Below are positions 1-7,233 of a stretch of DNA of 33,813 nt, piece after piece. Where the stretch lies: NCBI GenBank assembly GCA_903893565.1, contig CAITMU010000111.1, positions 1 to 33,813 on the forward strand. The letters are read 5' to 3'. Position numbers and translations under genes: made by a program. This DNA is from an uncultured beta proteobacterium (GTDB lineage Bacteria; Pseudomonadota; Gammaproteobacteria; Burkholderiales; SG8-41). The first letter of the stretch is position 1. Every line of letters starts with the position of its first letter. The notes below the pieces were generated by a model. The model saw only the letters and a program-made list of their open reading frames with translations. It did not search any database and was not told the origin of the DNA.

Positions 1-162
1 CAATAGATAAAGCGTTTCCTGAATAGCGCTCCAATCTTCTTCAGAAACTAAAACAGCATTTGCTCGCTTACCAGAAATGACTACTGGCTTGTGTGACTCT
101 GCCGCTTGATCAATCAAACGGTAGAGGTCTGCTCGAGCTTCACTTGCGGTTAATGTGGTCAT
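1..162 (-). CDS. Phd/YefM-family antitoxin, partial
   Basis: The minus strand reads MTTLTASEARADLYRLI, then VVISGKRANAVLVSEEDW, which is the N-terminal DNA-binding half of a Phd/YefM antitoxin: a short helix-strand unit followed by the family's typical 'V(V/I)I(S/T)GKR.NAVLVSEEDW' strand-loop. 54 codons are visible and the gene runs off the left edge. The ATG at 162 has a good AGGAGTG ribosome site just upstream. In this family the partner toxin (YoeB/Txe or RelE type) normally lies just downstream, here beyond the window, so the pair cannot be confirmed. In known members the antitoxin represses its own operon. The family call is sound; the exact partner is unknown. Confidence 0.85.
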   Translation of the reverse strand, partial: MTTLTASEARADLYRLIDQAAESHKPVVISGKRANAVLVSEEDWSAIQETLYLL

Positions 163-180
163 TATTTCACTCCTTTTCAA

Positions 181-205
181 AATAGTACGCAAAAGCGTAC
201 GCTTT
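181..205 (-). promoter_or_regulatory. Palindromic operator upstream of the antitoxin
   Basis: GTACGC (185-190) and GCGTAC (195-200) form a perfect dyad separated by AAAA, about 20 bases upstream of the antitoxin start codon. GTAC-centred palindromes in this position are where YefM/Phd-type antitoxins bind to autoregulate. The dyad is seen directly; the regulatory role is inferred from the family. Confidence 0.55.
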
Positions 206-239
206 GTCAAGTGCCCCTCTCATCCACCCGACCAAAAGA

Positions 240-266
240 AAATGCCCCGCACGAAGCAGGGCATTA
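240..266 (-). terminator. Rho-independent terminator behind the tRNA fragment
   Basis: AATGCCC (241-247) pairs with GGGCATT (259-265), with an inner GC/GC pair around ACGAA. Read on the minus strand the stem is followed by TTTTCTTTT. It sits 10 bases past the CCA end of the tRNA 3' half at 276-320, as expected for the native terminator of a tRNA transcript. Confidence 0.6.
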
Positions 267-275
267 TTTAAATCT

Positions 276-320
276 TGGTGGCCCGGGGCGGAATCGAACC
301 ACCCACTCAACGATTTTAAA
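276..320 (-). pseudogene. Isolated 3' half of a tRNA gene (tRNA-Phe-like)
   Basis: On the minus strand: the 3' side of the anticodon loop and stem (309-320), a 5-nt variable region (304-308), a T arm GGTGG-TTCGATT-CCGCC (287-303), the acceptor strand CCGGGCC (280-286), discriminator A (279) and encoded CCA (276-278). The T arm and AAAATC at the anticodon resemble betaproteobacterial tRNA-Phe. There is no matching 5' half: the bases beyond 320 do not supply an anticodon stem partner, D arm or acceptor 5' strand. This is therefore a truncated tRNA, probably an attachment-site remnant left when an element integrated into the gene. The tRNA identity is tentative. Confidence 0.6.
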
Positions 321-522
321 TTCTTTGCATTTTCTAGCTATCAAAAAAATTAGCATCATGAAACCCTCATGCTAAGTGTCGGGTCATGCAACACTTTCTG
401 ACCAACCCCTGATAGTGATAAGGTCTGGACAATATCAAATTTGGTTATTTCTAGAAAATTGCATTTAATTAGGATAACAACAACTTGCATAACACTTTAA
501 TCTTACCACACAAGGTTTTGTA
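321..522. other. Non-coding stretch with no recognised gene
   Basis: AT-rich sequence between the tRNA fragment and the degraded gene. I see an imperfect hairpin at about 350-375 (TTAGCA ... TGCTAA arms with internal TGA/TCA pairing) and no credible reading frame or RNA gene on either strand. Confidence 0.5.
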
Positions 523-875
523 TTAAGAATCAAGCCAGTTATCTATATCACCAAAACTCTTTAATTGTTCAACATCAATAATCACGTGTGCTTTTTCGCG
601 GTCAAAGCCATGTGCTTCACAATGAACAGATTAAACAGATTGATTTCTTACTTTTCAATTCAAAACACTGATCTTCAATCAACAACTATAATCAGTTGTT
701 TACCCAAAACATGGGCTGCAGCTTCAATTTGCTCAATTTTTAAGATGTGGCGCGAATCAAAAACCCGATCAACTTGGGGCATGTGCCATTTAAGTCGTCT
801 GCGCATTTGAGGGGGATTGAATCAAGTCCAACCCCTTCAACCCACAGGTCAGGCTTAGGTAAGTCAATGCCTTGC
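523..875 (-). pseudogene. Frameshifted remnant of an unidentified protein gene
   Basis: On minus, protein-like text is spread over several frames. About 875-810 reads GIDLPKPDLWVEGVGLDSIP. From the ATG at 806 a second frame reads KWHMPQVDRVFDSRHILKIE, then AAAHVLGKQLIIVVD and a stop. A third frame reads CFELKSKKSICLIC, and a fourth EAHGFDREKAHVIIDVEQLK ending FGDIDNWLDS and TAA at 523-525. The segments follow in order, as expected of one gene broken by at least two or three frameshifts. I do not recognise the family. A plus-strand reading frame over the same bases has unlikely composition and is not called. Confidence 0.45.
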
Positions 876-1033
876 ATTGAATCGACCGCCTAAAGCTTTT
901 TTTATTTTTGTCTCCAATGCCAATCAGAGCCGTATGTATCTCAGATTTTCCATTGGATGGCTAATGGAAACCATAAACGCTAGGCTATGAGCGCTTCGCC
1001 AAAACGGCATACATACATTACCAAAGTGCGTCG

Positions 1034-1073
1034 TTGACATCCTCCCCTGCCTTTAGGCAGGGGAGGATGTCAA
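1034..1073. repeat. Perfect 18-bp inverted repeat (long hairpin)
   Basis: Arms 1034-1051 and 1056-1073 are exact reverse complements around a TTTA loop (arm core CATCCTCCCCTGCC). The right arm overlaps the stop codon of the GST gene at 1070-1072. There is no T tract next to it, so it is not a classic terminator. Hairpins of this CATCCTCCCC type occur at the ends of IS200/IS605-type elements, so an insertion or excision scar is possible. Confidence 0.7.
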
Positions 1074-1675
1074 GATGGTAAGGTCGATGTTAAGGAGTCT
1101 CGACCTTTGATCGTTTCATACCATTTTGCCAGTGCTGGCTGTTTTTCACGCCAAGCATGATCAGCAAAACGAAAATCCAAATATCCCAATACGCAGGCCA
1201 CGGAGATATGTCCTAATTGGAATGATTCTCCAAAGTCCGATACGGATTGATTCAAAACTGTCAGGCCATTATTTATTTTAAAAAACTGCCCTTCAACCCA
1301 AGCATCCCAGCGGTAAGCCTCTGGCCGAACCGCCAATTCGTAGCGACAAAGAACAGCCGCATCCAACACCCCATCACACAAAGATTGTAGGCGCAAGGTT
1401 TGCCAGCGTTGCGCCCCATTCGGTATTAAATGGTGTTGTCCATAGGTATGCTCTAAATACTCACATATAACAGAAGAATCGTAGAGCACTACGCCATCAT
1501 CGGTTTGAAGCGTAGGAATTTTAACCAACGGGTTAACCTTCGCGAGTGTCTGATTGGGATTGACGGGTGAGACTAGGACACTGATCTCCTCCAAGGCCTG
1601 AGTCAGATGTAATTCTCGAGCAACCACCCTAACTTTACGGGCAAAGGGAGAGGCTGGATTGTGCCAAAGACGCAT
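1070..1675 (-). CDS. Glutathione S-transferase family protein
   Basis: A 201-residue protein with the canonical GST layout. The N-terminal thioredoxin-like domain (about 1-78) has the active-site segment ASPFARKVR (Ser9 in the S/C position), the cis-proline in LVKIPTL (Pro54) and the glutathione gamma-glutamyl contact YDSS (Asp66-Ser67). An all-helical C-terminal domain follows. Length and sequence resemble the E. coli YibF group. Expected role: cytosolic glutathione-dependent conjugation or reduction; the substrate cannot be told. It starts at the ATG at 1675, divergent from the VOC gene at 1793. Its stop codon lies inside a perfect 18-bp palindrome, so the last few residues may have been altered by that insertion. 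Confidence 0.88.
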   Translation of the reverse strand: MRLWHNPASPFARKVRVVARELHLTQALEEISVLVSPVNPNQTLAKVNPLVKIPTLQTDDGVVLYDSSVICEYLEHTYGQHHLIPNGAQRWQTLRLQSLCDGVLDAAVLCRYELAVRPEAYRWDAWVEGQFFKINNGLTVLNQSVSDFGESFQLGHISVACVLGYLDFRFADHAWREKQPALAKWYETIKGRDSLTSTLPS

Positions 1676-1792
1676 CGGAATTCCTTTTGATTGATAAAAA
1701 AATAGTCTATCATTATTTTAATCAATGTCTAGAATCGACTCCGCTATCCGCGGCTCTTAATACAGTAGATTGATCCTATTGGTTAAATTCTC

Positions 1793-2173
1793 ATGAAAAT
1801 ACAATCCAATCCGGTTAGTTGGTTTGAAATCTATGTTCAAGATATTCATAGGGCTCAACTCTTTTACGAAGCATTATTCGAAAAAACTTTAACCCCCTTA
1901 CCGTCGGACGGGAGTTTTCAGGCGTTATCGTTTCCAGGAATAGAGTCAACCTACGGCGCCATGGGCGCCCTCATGCAGCATCCCCATCGACATCCCCATG
2001 CTGAGGGCACTATCATTTATTTTCATGTTAAAGATTGCCAAACTTACCTCGAGCGCGCAATAACATTAGGCGCGCTTGTGGTCCGCGCCAAATGGTCGAT
2101 TGGGGAGAATGGTTTTATTGCACTGATAACGGACAGTGAAGGCAATACGATTGGTCTACACTCCTTCCAATAA
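1793..2173 (+). CDS. VOC (glyoxalase/bleomycin-resistance fold) protein
   Basis: A 126-residue single-domain member of the vicinal-oxygen-chelate superfamily. It begins with WFEIYVQDIHRAQLFYEALF, the first beta-alpha unit, and ends with the typical TDSEGNTIGLHS strand. VOC proteins bind a divalent metal and act on or sequester small molecules; many such short forms are dimeric, and this sequence does not reveal a substrate. It is transcribed away from the GST gene with about 117 bases between the starts, room for divergent promoters. It converges on the racemase-like gene, whose end is 49 bases downstream. Confidence 0.85.
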   Translation: MKIQSNPVSWFEIYVQDIHRAQLFYEALFEKTLTPLPSDGSFQALSFPGIESTYGAMGALMQHPHRHPHAEGTIIYFHVKDCQTYLERAITLGALVVRAKWSIGENGFIALITDSEGNTIGLHSFQ

Positions 2174-2222
2174 TGAAACCCAAGACAGAGTTGTTTTCCA
2201 CTGGGCTATTGGTTCTATGCGA

Positions 2223-2975
2223 CTACGATTGCCCAGCCAGTAATCGGCCCCAACCCTGAACATAGGGAGCCACGCCAGCGGCCATGAGACGCCAAGGTTG
2301 CGTGATCGGATTGGTTACCACGGGAATCTTAAAATCTTCCTCTAGAATCGGCACTGCGGCTAGACTGCGCCACGCCCCACCTGCCAGAAAAAGAGCCTGA
2401 GCATCGGGGGCTTGTTTCATTGCTTGACGACCTAACTGAAAGGCGAGCTTTACGCCCTCTTCAATGCTCATCGAAAAGGCTTGTTGCGCCCATTGCCCCA
2501 CACTGGTAATCGTGAGGACTTCAAATCCAGCATGCTGCAAATACGCCACCACTAGATCATTTAATGGCTTAGACCAACGGCTGGCCACAGCAATACGTCG
2601 AGCCCCAAAATGTTTTAACGCAGCCACCGAAGCCTCAGCATGAGTATCGACGGTGACACCCGTTTTTTGACGCGTTTTTTCCAGCAATTCCAACACTCGA
2701 TCGCGACTTAATTGCGCGGAAACCGGAAAGCCGGCCAAGGTAATACTTTGCGCTCCTTGCTGCATCAAATCGTCAACGCACTTCCAATATCTGTGATCGA
2801 TCGCCTCTTGCACCCGTTCCTCAGTGTAATCGGTTAAATTAAGCGTTGATACGATGCGTAAAATGTCATCCGGCAACAAGGGCTGGGGCTGCGACATTGG
2901 TAATAAATTAACCCCAACCGGCGTCACTGTCCCTAAAATATAGCGTGGTTTTTTTGAACTAACCGTATCAGTCAT
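2223..2975 (-). CDS. Asp/Glu racemase-fold protein lacking the catalytic cysteines
   Basis: A 250-residue protein of the aspartate/glutamate racemase superfamily, closest in layout to maleate isomerase and arylmalonate decarboxylase. The N-terminal half contains SITLAGFPVSAQL where the first family cysteine (or the Gly of decarboxylases) lies. The C-terminal half contains ALFLAGGAWRSLAAVPILEE, the counterpart of the cysteine-bearing LLSCGG loop, followed by IPVVTNPITQPWRLM. Only one cysteine exists in the whole protein (YWKCVDD), at neither catalytic position, so classical two-base racemase or decarboxylase chemistry is unlikely. It follows cbbO by 19 bases on the same strand, so it is probably cotranscribed with cbbQ-cbbO. 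Possible roles are a repurposed enzyme, a metabolite binder, or a client or adaptor of the CbbQO machine. Fold: confident; function: unknown. Confidence 0.75.
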   Translation of the reverse strand: MTDTVSSKKPRYILGTVTPVGVNLLPMSQPQPLLPDDILRIVSTLNLTDYTEERVQEAIDHRYWKCVDDLMQQGAQSITLAGFPVSAQLSRDRVLELLEKTRQKTGVTVDTHAEASVAALKHFGARRIAVASRWSKPLNDLVVAYLQHAGFEVLTITSVGQWAQQAFSMSIEEGVKLAFQLGRQAMKQAPDAQALFLAGGAWRSLAAVPILEEDFKIPVVTNPITQPWRLMAAGVAPYVQGWGRLLAGQS

Positions 2976-2994
2976 TGTTACATTCCATAAAATA

Positions 2995-5502
2995 TTAACG
3001 TCTTAACCGGAGATAAATTTCAGGCAATTTATTGGGCAAATTATTAATCTGATCCAATACTAAATAATGCCCAGAACCAAAGATTTGCGGTAAATACTGA
3101 TTAGCCATGGTATCGACTGTGATACAAAAGGGGTGGACCCCTTTGGCGACAGCCTCTTTCACCGCCATTCGGGTGTCCTCATGCAAATAGCGACGGTCCC
3201 CGCCATCATCATAGTCTTCCGGTCGACCGTCAGACAGCAACAGCAGCAATCGACGCGAACTTTCTACACGATCAAAAGCCTTGGTCGCATGACGAATCGC
3301 CGCGCCCATTCGCGTGGCCAGTCGCCCAGATAGCCCCCCAATTTGACTTCGTACATCGTCATTGTAGGGTTCGTCAAAATCCTTAATATTGTAGTAGGCA
3401 ACATTATCCCGATATTTCGAGCAAAAGCCCGCAATCGCATATTGGTCGCCCACCTCCTCCATGCCCTCAGCAAAAAGCAACACGCCGGCACGAATACGAT
3501 CGACCAGGCGCCCTCCGCCTTCTGGCAAATGTTGCATGATGGAAGTGGACATGTCAGCCAGCAAAATAACAGAGACTTCACGCTGCCGGACTTCACGTCT
3601 GCGATAAATGTTGGGCTGTGGTGAGCGCCCTGCAATTTTTTCAGAAACATATTCCACCACTGCATTCAAATCAAACTCATCACCATCGAATTGACGCACC
3701 TTGGGTGCCATACGAGTGGGCTTTTGTGATTGGATGGCTTTTTTCAAACGCTTTAACGCCGAGGAATATTGTTTCATCAAACGATTGGCTTCCGTCATAT
3801 TATTCTCGCCTAATCGTTTTTCCTGCACCCAACTCCAATTTTTCTTATACCGAGCCTCGCGGTAATCCCACTCTGGATAGGGCACGCCCTTATCGCTACT
3901 ACCGGCTCCCGCTTGCTGGGAATCGGGTCGATTTTCAGAGCGTCGTGCCGTACCACTGGTTTCACCTTCCCCAGCGCTTTCTTGTTTTTCTGCACTTTCA
4001 GGCTGTTCGCCTTCTTCACCTTCCTGCCCTGCCTCCGAATCATCCTCGCCTGTCTCATCGGATCGATTCTCTTGCTCGGCTTTTTGTTCAGAAGATTGAT
4101 TCTCTTCCTGATCGTCCTGAGGATAGGCAATGCGACTGGTATTGGGGCTGCGCCCAGGCAAGAAGGCCGCGGTAAAGGCTTGCCCCTCTGTTACTTGAGG
4201 CAGGTGGCCCTCAGCAAATATAGACTCCGCGATCTGAAACGCATCGGCTAGAGTCGATGTTGAATCGTAGAGGGGGCTAAATCGCCCATCTAATACGGGT
4301 TGCCCACGATAAAAACGCAGTGCATCTTCGACCGTGGCTACCGCTAGATCGAAATAAGCGCGTGTTTGTTCATGATGGCAAGGATGGGACTGAGCCGCCG
4401 TGAGTAAACGTTGTAAATAATTAGGCACTACTTTTTGTAAACGGGACTCTATGCGTATGTCTTCGCATAGATCAAAAATGAGTTGAAAGCGTAATGCATT
4501 TTCTCCAAAGCGAGCAAAAAGAGGCGCCCAAGACACCGCTCCCGTATCGGGAAATGCGAGGTTAGCTTGGTGGAACATCTGCTGCATTGAACGGCGCTCA
4601 AAGGTGCCATAACGATTATGAGCAGCCACATGGAGCACGGCTAATATAGCCTCTTCCCGGTTTACCATAACGGCTGGAAAAAATAAGCTCTTACCATCCG
4701 TTTCCATGAAGGCACGTCCCTTTTCGGGCGACCATTGGCTTTCCACCAACTCCATCGTCTCCCCGAACCACAGGTCCACCAAAATGCCAAGAAAACGGTT
4801 GCGGTCGGTTAGCTTATAGCCTTGCATGTTTTCCATTAAGAGCGAAAGGCTTTCCTCTGACTCCAAGCGGAAATAGGACTCACCCCGGTTGCGCCCTGAT
4901 TGCATCACATCGGCACCCCGCTGAGCCCAAGGTAAAACCGCCTCCACTCCCATCAGGTTTCTGACCCTGATAGCACCGGCCAAATAGGCAGAGAGGGGTA
5001 ATTTTCGACTTTCGTAGAGCTCATCGGCTGGCGTATTAATCTGCTCAATCGCACCAATCCCACCGCTGGGGCCACTTAATTCCAACACGGGAGTGGAAAA
5101 ATAAGCGATCCCGTTATCAATAGCACGCGAACACCACGTGAGACCGATCTCTGCCCAACGTTGCTCCCCAGCGTGACCTAAACTGCCATAGGCTCGGGGC
5201 AAGTTCTTCATGAATCCTTCGATGGCAGGCCAAGAGTGCCTCCAGCGCATGATCTGCAAGGCTTGCTGGGTCCATGGCAATACGACCTCAGAGACCTTTT
5301 CTGCCCCTCGACTCGCTCGCGTGAAAGTCTTACCAATCTCACGCTCGAATTCATAAAGGCTTCGACAAGCCGCCATCCACTCCAAGGTCTCCGCTTCACC
5401 ATGGGGACGAATGACAGGCATCACCGCTTGAATTTCGGTAACCAATTCAGGGTGACTACCCCCCAAATTCTCTAGAAATGCGCGTATGGCAACAGAGGTC
5501 AC
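2995..5502 (-). CDS. cbbO: CbbO-type VWA-domain protein (RuBisCO activase partner family)
   Basis: An 835-residue protein. The N-terminal two thirds are helical. A strongly acidic, Gln/Glu/Ser-rich linker spans roughly residues 450-530. The C-terminal von Willebrand A domain has a MIDAS motif DMSTS at 650-654, followed by GRLATRMGAAI (metal-binding Thr) and LLLLLSDGRPEDYDD. Known CbbO proteins form a complex with a CbbQ hexamer and use the MIDAS to dock on RuBisCO, allowing ATP-driven removal of inhibitory sugar phosphates. NorD, its relative, is usually shorter. No RuBisCO or NO reductase gene is in the window, so the client is unproven. The start is GTG at 5502 (an AAGG lies upstream), 34 bases after the end of cbbQ. 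Confidence 0.85.
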   Translation of the reverse strand: MTSVAIRAFLENLGGSHPELVTEIQAVMPVIRPHGEAETLEWMAACRSLYEFEREIGKTFTRASRGAEKVSEVVLPWTQQALQIMRWRHSWPAIEGFMKNLPRAYGSLGHAGEQRWAEIGLTWCSRAIDNGIAYFSTPVLELSGPSGGIGAIEQINTPADELYESRKLPLSAYLAGAIRVRNLMGVEAVLPWAQRGADVMQSGRNRGESYFRLESEESLSLLMENMQGYKLTDRNRFLGILVDLWFGETMELVESQWSPEKGRAFMETDGKSLFFPAVMVNREEAILAVLHVAAHNRYGTFERRSMQQMFHQANLAFPDTGAVSWAPLFARFGENALRFQLIFDLCEDIRIESRLQKVVPNYLQRLLTAAQSHPCHHEQTRAYFDLAVATVEDALRFYRGQPVLDGRFSPLYDSTSTLADAFQIAESIFAEGHLPQVTEGQAFTAAFLPGRSPNTSRIAYPQDDQEENQSSEQKAEQENRSDETGEDDSEAGQEGEEGEQPESAEKQESAGEGETSGTARRSENRPDSQQAGAGSSDKGVPYPEWDYREARYKKNWSWVQEKRLGENNMTEANRLMKQYSSALKRLKKAIQSQKPTRMAPKVRQFDGDEFDLNAVVEYVSEKIAGRSPQPNIYRRREVRQREVSVILLADMSTSIMQHLPEGGGRLVDRIRAGVLLFAEGMEEVGDQYAIAGFCSKYRDNVAYYNIKDFDEPYNDDVRSQIGGLSGRLATRMGAAIRHATKAFDRVESSRRLLLLLSDGRPEDYDDGGDRRYLHEDTRMAVKEAVAKGVHPFCITVDTMANQYLPQIFGSGHYLVLDQINNLPNKLPEIYLRLRR

Positions 5503-5536
5503 GATGGGGTAACCTTATTCAAAATCATCATGCGCT

Positions 5537-6385
5537 CTAGATATTAAAGTGGGCGTTAACAATCTCCATCAAAGCCTCTGCAAGTTCTGGGTCATCGGTA
5601 ATAGGGTTAACCATCGCGACCTGACAAGCGGTCACCGGATCCAGGCCTGCGCCAATCATAGAGGCGGCGTAAACCAAAGCGCGAGTCGAGGTCGCTTCTT
5701 CTAAACCATGATCTTTTAATAAACGCGCTTTTCTTCCAGAGGAGACCAATTTTTGAGCCAATTCGTGACTTAAGCCTGGCACTTCGTTGACGAGAATCTT
5801 TTTTTCCACTTCTTCATTGGGAAAGTCAAAGTTAATACCAATGAATCGTTGCTTCGTAGAGGGCTTAAGATCCTTTAAAACGGTTTGATAACCCGGGTTA
5901 TAGGAGATGACTAACATGAAGTCATCATGGGCATCAATTTCTTGCCCTTTTTTCTCAATCGTTAATTTACGACGATGGTCTGTGAGTGAATGGATCACAA
6001 CGGTCGAATCAGTGCGTGCCTCTACAATTTCATCAAGGTAACAAATGGCCCCGGCCTTAACCGCCCGAGTTAAGGGACCGTCTTGCCAAACCGTTTGATT
6101 GCCTTCGAGTAAAAAACGACCCACCAAATCTGAGCTCGTAAGATCTTCGTGACACGAAACGCTGACCAAGGGACGATTTAATTGAAACGCCATGTGCTCT
6201 AGAAAACGGGTTTTGCCACAACCGGTGGGGCCTTTAAGCATCACCGGTAAACGTTTTTTATAAGCCGCCTCAAAAATCGCGACCTCATTGGTCTGCGGTT
6301 CATAGTAAGGCGCGGTCTCACCCGTTTGTGGAATTTGAACGATATCGTGTTCCACCCCGCGTGTACGCGTTGTCATGGTCTTCAT
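5537..6385 (-). CDS. cbbQ: CbbQ/NorQ-family MoxR AAA+ ATPase
   Basis: A 282-residue MoxR-type AAA+ ATPase. Walker A is GPTGCGKT at 52-59, Walker B is AICYLDEI with Asp118-Glu119, sensor 1 is in VISYNPGY, and an arginine-finger region is in KPSTKQRF. The long match to CbbQ-type sequences ([35 protein letters not shown]) makes the subfamily clear. It hydrolyses ATP as a hexamer to remodel a target through its VWA partner, here CbbO, 34 bases downstream. The ATG at 6385 has GGGGA six bases upstream. It lies 164 bases after the uracil-glycosylase-like gene on the same strand, with an inverted repeat in the gap, so it may have its own promoter. The CbbQ versus NorQ choice rests mainly on the long CbbO partner. 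Confidence 0.88.
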   Translation of the reverse strand: MKTMTTRTRGVEHDIVQIPQTGETAPYYEPQTNEVAIFEAAYKKRLPVMLKGPTGCGKTRFLEHMAFQLNRPLVSVSCHEDLTSSDLVGRFLLEGNQTVWQDGPLTRAVKAGAICYLDEIVEARTDSTVVIHSLTDHRRKLTIEKKGQEIDAHDDFMLVISYNPGYQTVLKDLKPSTKQRFIGINFDFPNEEVEKKILVNEVPGLSHELAQKLVSSGRKARLLKDHGLEEATSTRALVYAASMIGAGLDPVTACQVAMVNPITDDPELAEALMEIVNAHFNI

Positions 6386-6429
6386 GAGGTCCCCAGTATC
6401 AATAAAAAATTATCTCAGATCGAATATTA

Positions 6430-6485
6430 CCATTGGCTGAATGCTCTGAGGGCATCGGTTCAGTGTGAAATTAGACAGCCAATGG
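6430..6485. repeat. Inverted repeat upstream of cbbQ, possible operator
   Basis: CCATTGGCT (6430-6438) and AGCCAATGG (6477-6485) are perfect 9-bp inverted copies 38 bases apart, centred about 70 bases upstream of the cbbQ start. It could bind a regulator (for example of LysR type) or fold in the leader RNA. The repeat is seen directly; its role is inference. Confidence 0.4.
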
Positions 6486-6549
6486 ACTTGACAGGCACTC
6501 TTCTTTCTATTTAATTAATCGTACCAAGGGCGGCAGGGCTTAGCTGCGT

Positions 6550-7233
6550 TTAGGCGAGGGTTTTTTTGGCCAAACGTAGATCATCCCAAACCAGCGCCTT
6601 TTCAAGCGGTGCCTTTAGCAGATCCTCCGGATGTAGAGTCGCAATGAGGGCAATGCCCTCGTATTCATGTATTGTCTTGCGGGCCTCTTCAACAGTGACC
6701 TCTGCACCCAATAAGCACTGGACGGCCATCGACCCCATCAGCACGACCATTTTGGGCTTTTGCAAACGTAATTGAGTCGACAAAAGCGATTTAAAGCTCT
6801 CATGCCATGGCAGCATCGGGTTAAGAGTCAGGGACTTAACACATTTATGTGCATGGGTGACGAACACCGATTGGCGATGAAGACCCATTGAAAACAACAT
6901 TTGATCAAAAAGCTGTCCTGGCTCGCCCACCAAGGCTTTACTTTGATCTAATTCAGCCTGAGTGAGTTGTCCTGACACAAAGACCCATTCAGAATGCTGA
7001 TCCCCGCTTCCGGTTAAAACGCTATGCGGTTGTTCTGACAGAGCACAAAGCTCACAGGCCAGTAAAGGCTCGTTCGTCAAGGGATGAGGGGCTTGCAAAG
7101 GCAAATGCGGCGGCTCGGGATGCGTTGCTGGAGCAGGAGCAGCAGCAGCAGCAGGTGAGGGTGCGATCTGGCGCGTTTGCCAAATCGTTTGAATCCCCAT
7201 TTCGTAGAGAATCGACTGTTTTCTTGGATTCAT
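6550..7233 (-). CDS. Family-4-like uracil-DNA glycosylase, degenerate active site
   Basis: About 227 residues from the ATG at 7233, which overlaps the rimI stop as ATGA (a GTG nine bases earlier is possible). After a Pro/Ala-rich N-terminal linker with an Ala run, ACELCALSEQ supplies the first two [4Fe-4S] cysteines of family-4 enzymes. HAHKCVKS supplies the third. The fourth, normally in the E-x-x-x-C-x-x-x-L helix, appears to be Ser (WHESFKSLL). The catalytic GE(A/G)PG motif is replaced by VSGQLTQ, while LVGEPGQLFDQML and the uracil-binding TLHPEDLL motif remain. It therefore has the family-4 UDG fold but may lack glycosylase activity or a stable cluster. The tsaB-rimI-UDG order is common in betaproteobacteria. 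Confidence 0.8.
   Translation of the reverse strand: MNPRKQSILYEMGIQTIWQTRQIAPSPAAAAAPAPATHPEPPHLPLQAPHPLTNEPLLACELCALSEQPHSVLTGSGDQHSEWVFVSGQLTQAELDQSKALVGEPGQLFDQMLFSMGLHRQSVFVTHAHKCVKSLTLNPMLPWHESFKSLLSTQLRLQKPKMVVLMGSMAVQCLLGAEVTVEEARKTIHEYEGIALIATLHPEDLLKAPLEKALVWDDLRLAKKTLA

Noticed and set aside
565..810. 81-codon plus-strand frame in the left edge region
   Set aside because: Composition is unlike a real protein, there is no ribosome site, and better protein-like text lies on the opposite strand in broken frames.
3133..4251. Several plus-strand and minus-strand frames inside cbbO
   Set aside because: They are shadows of the long cbbO frame, caused by its low-complexity acidic linker and codon bias; none has family features.
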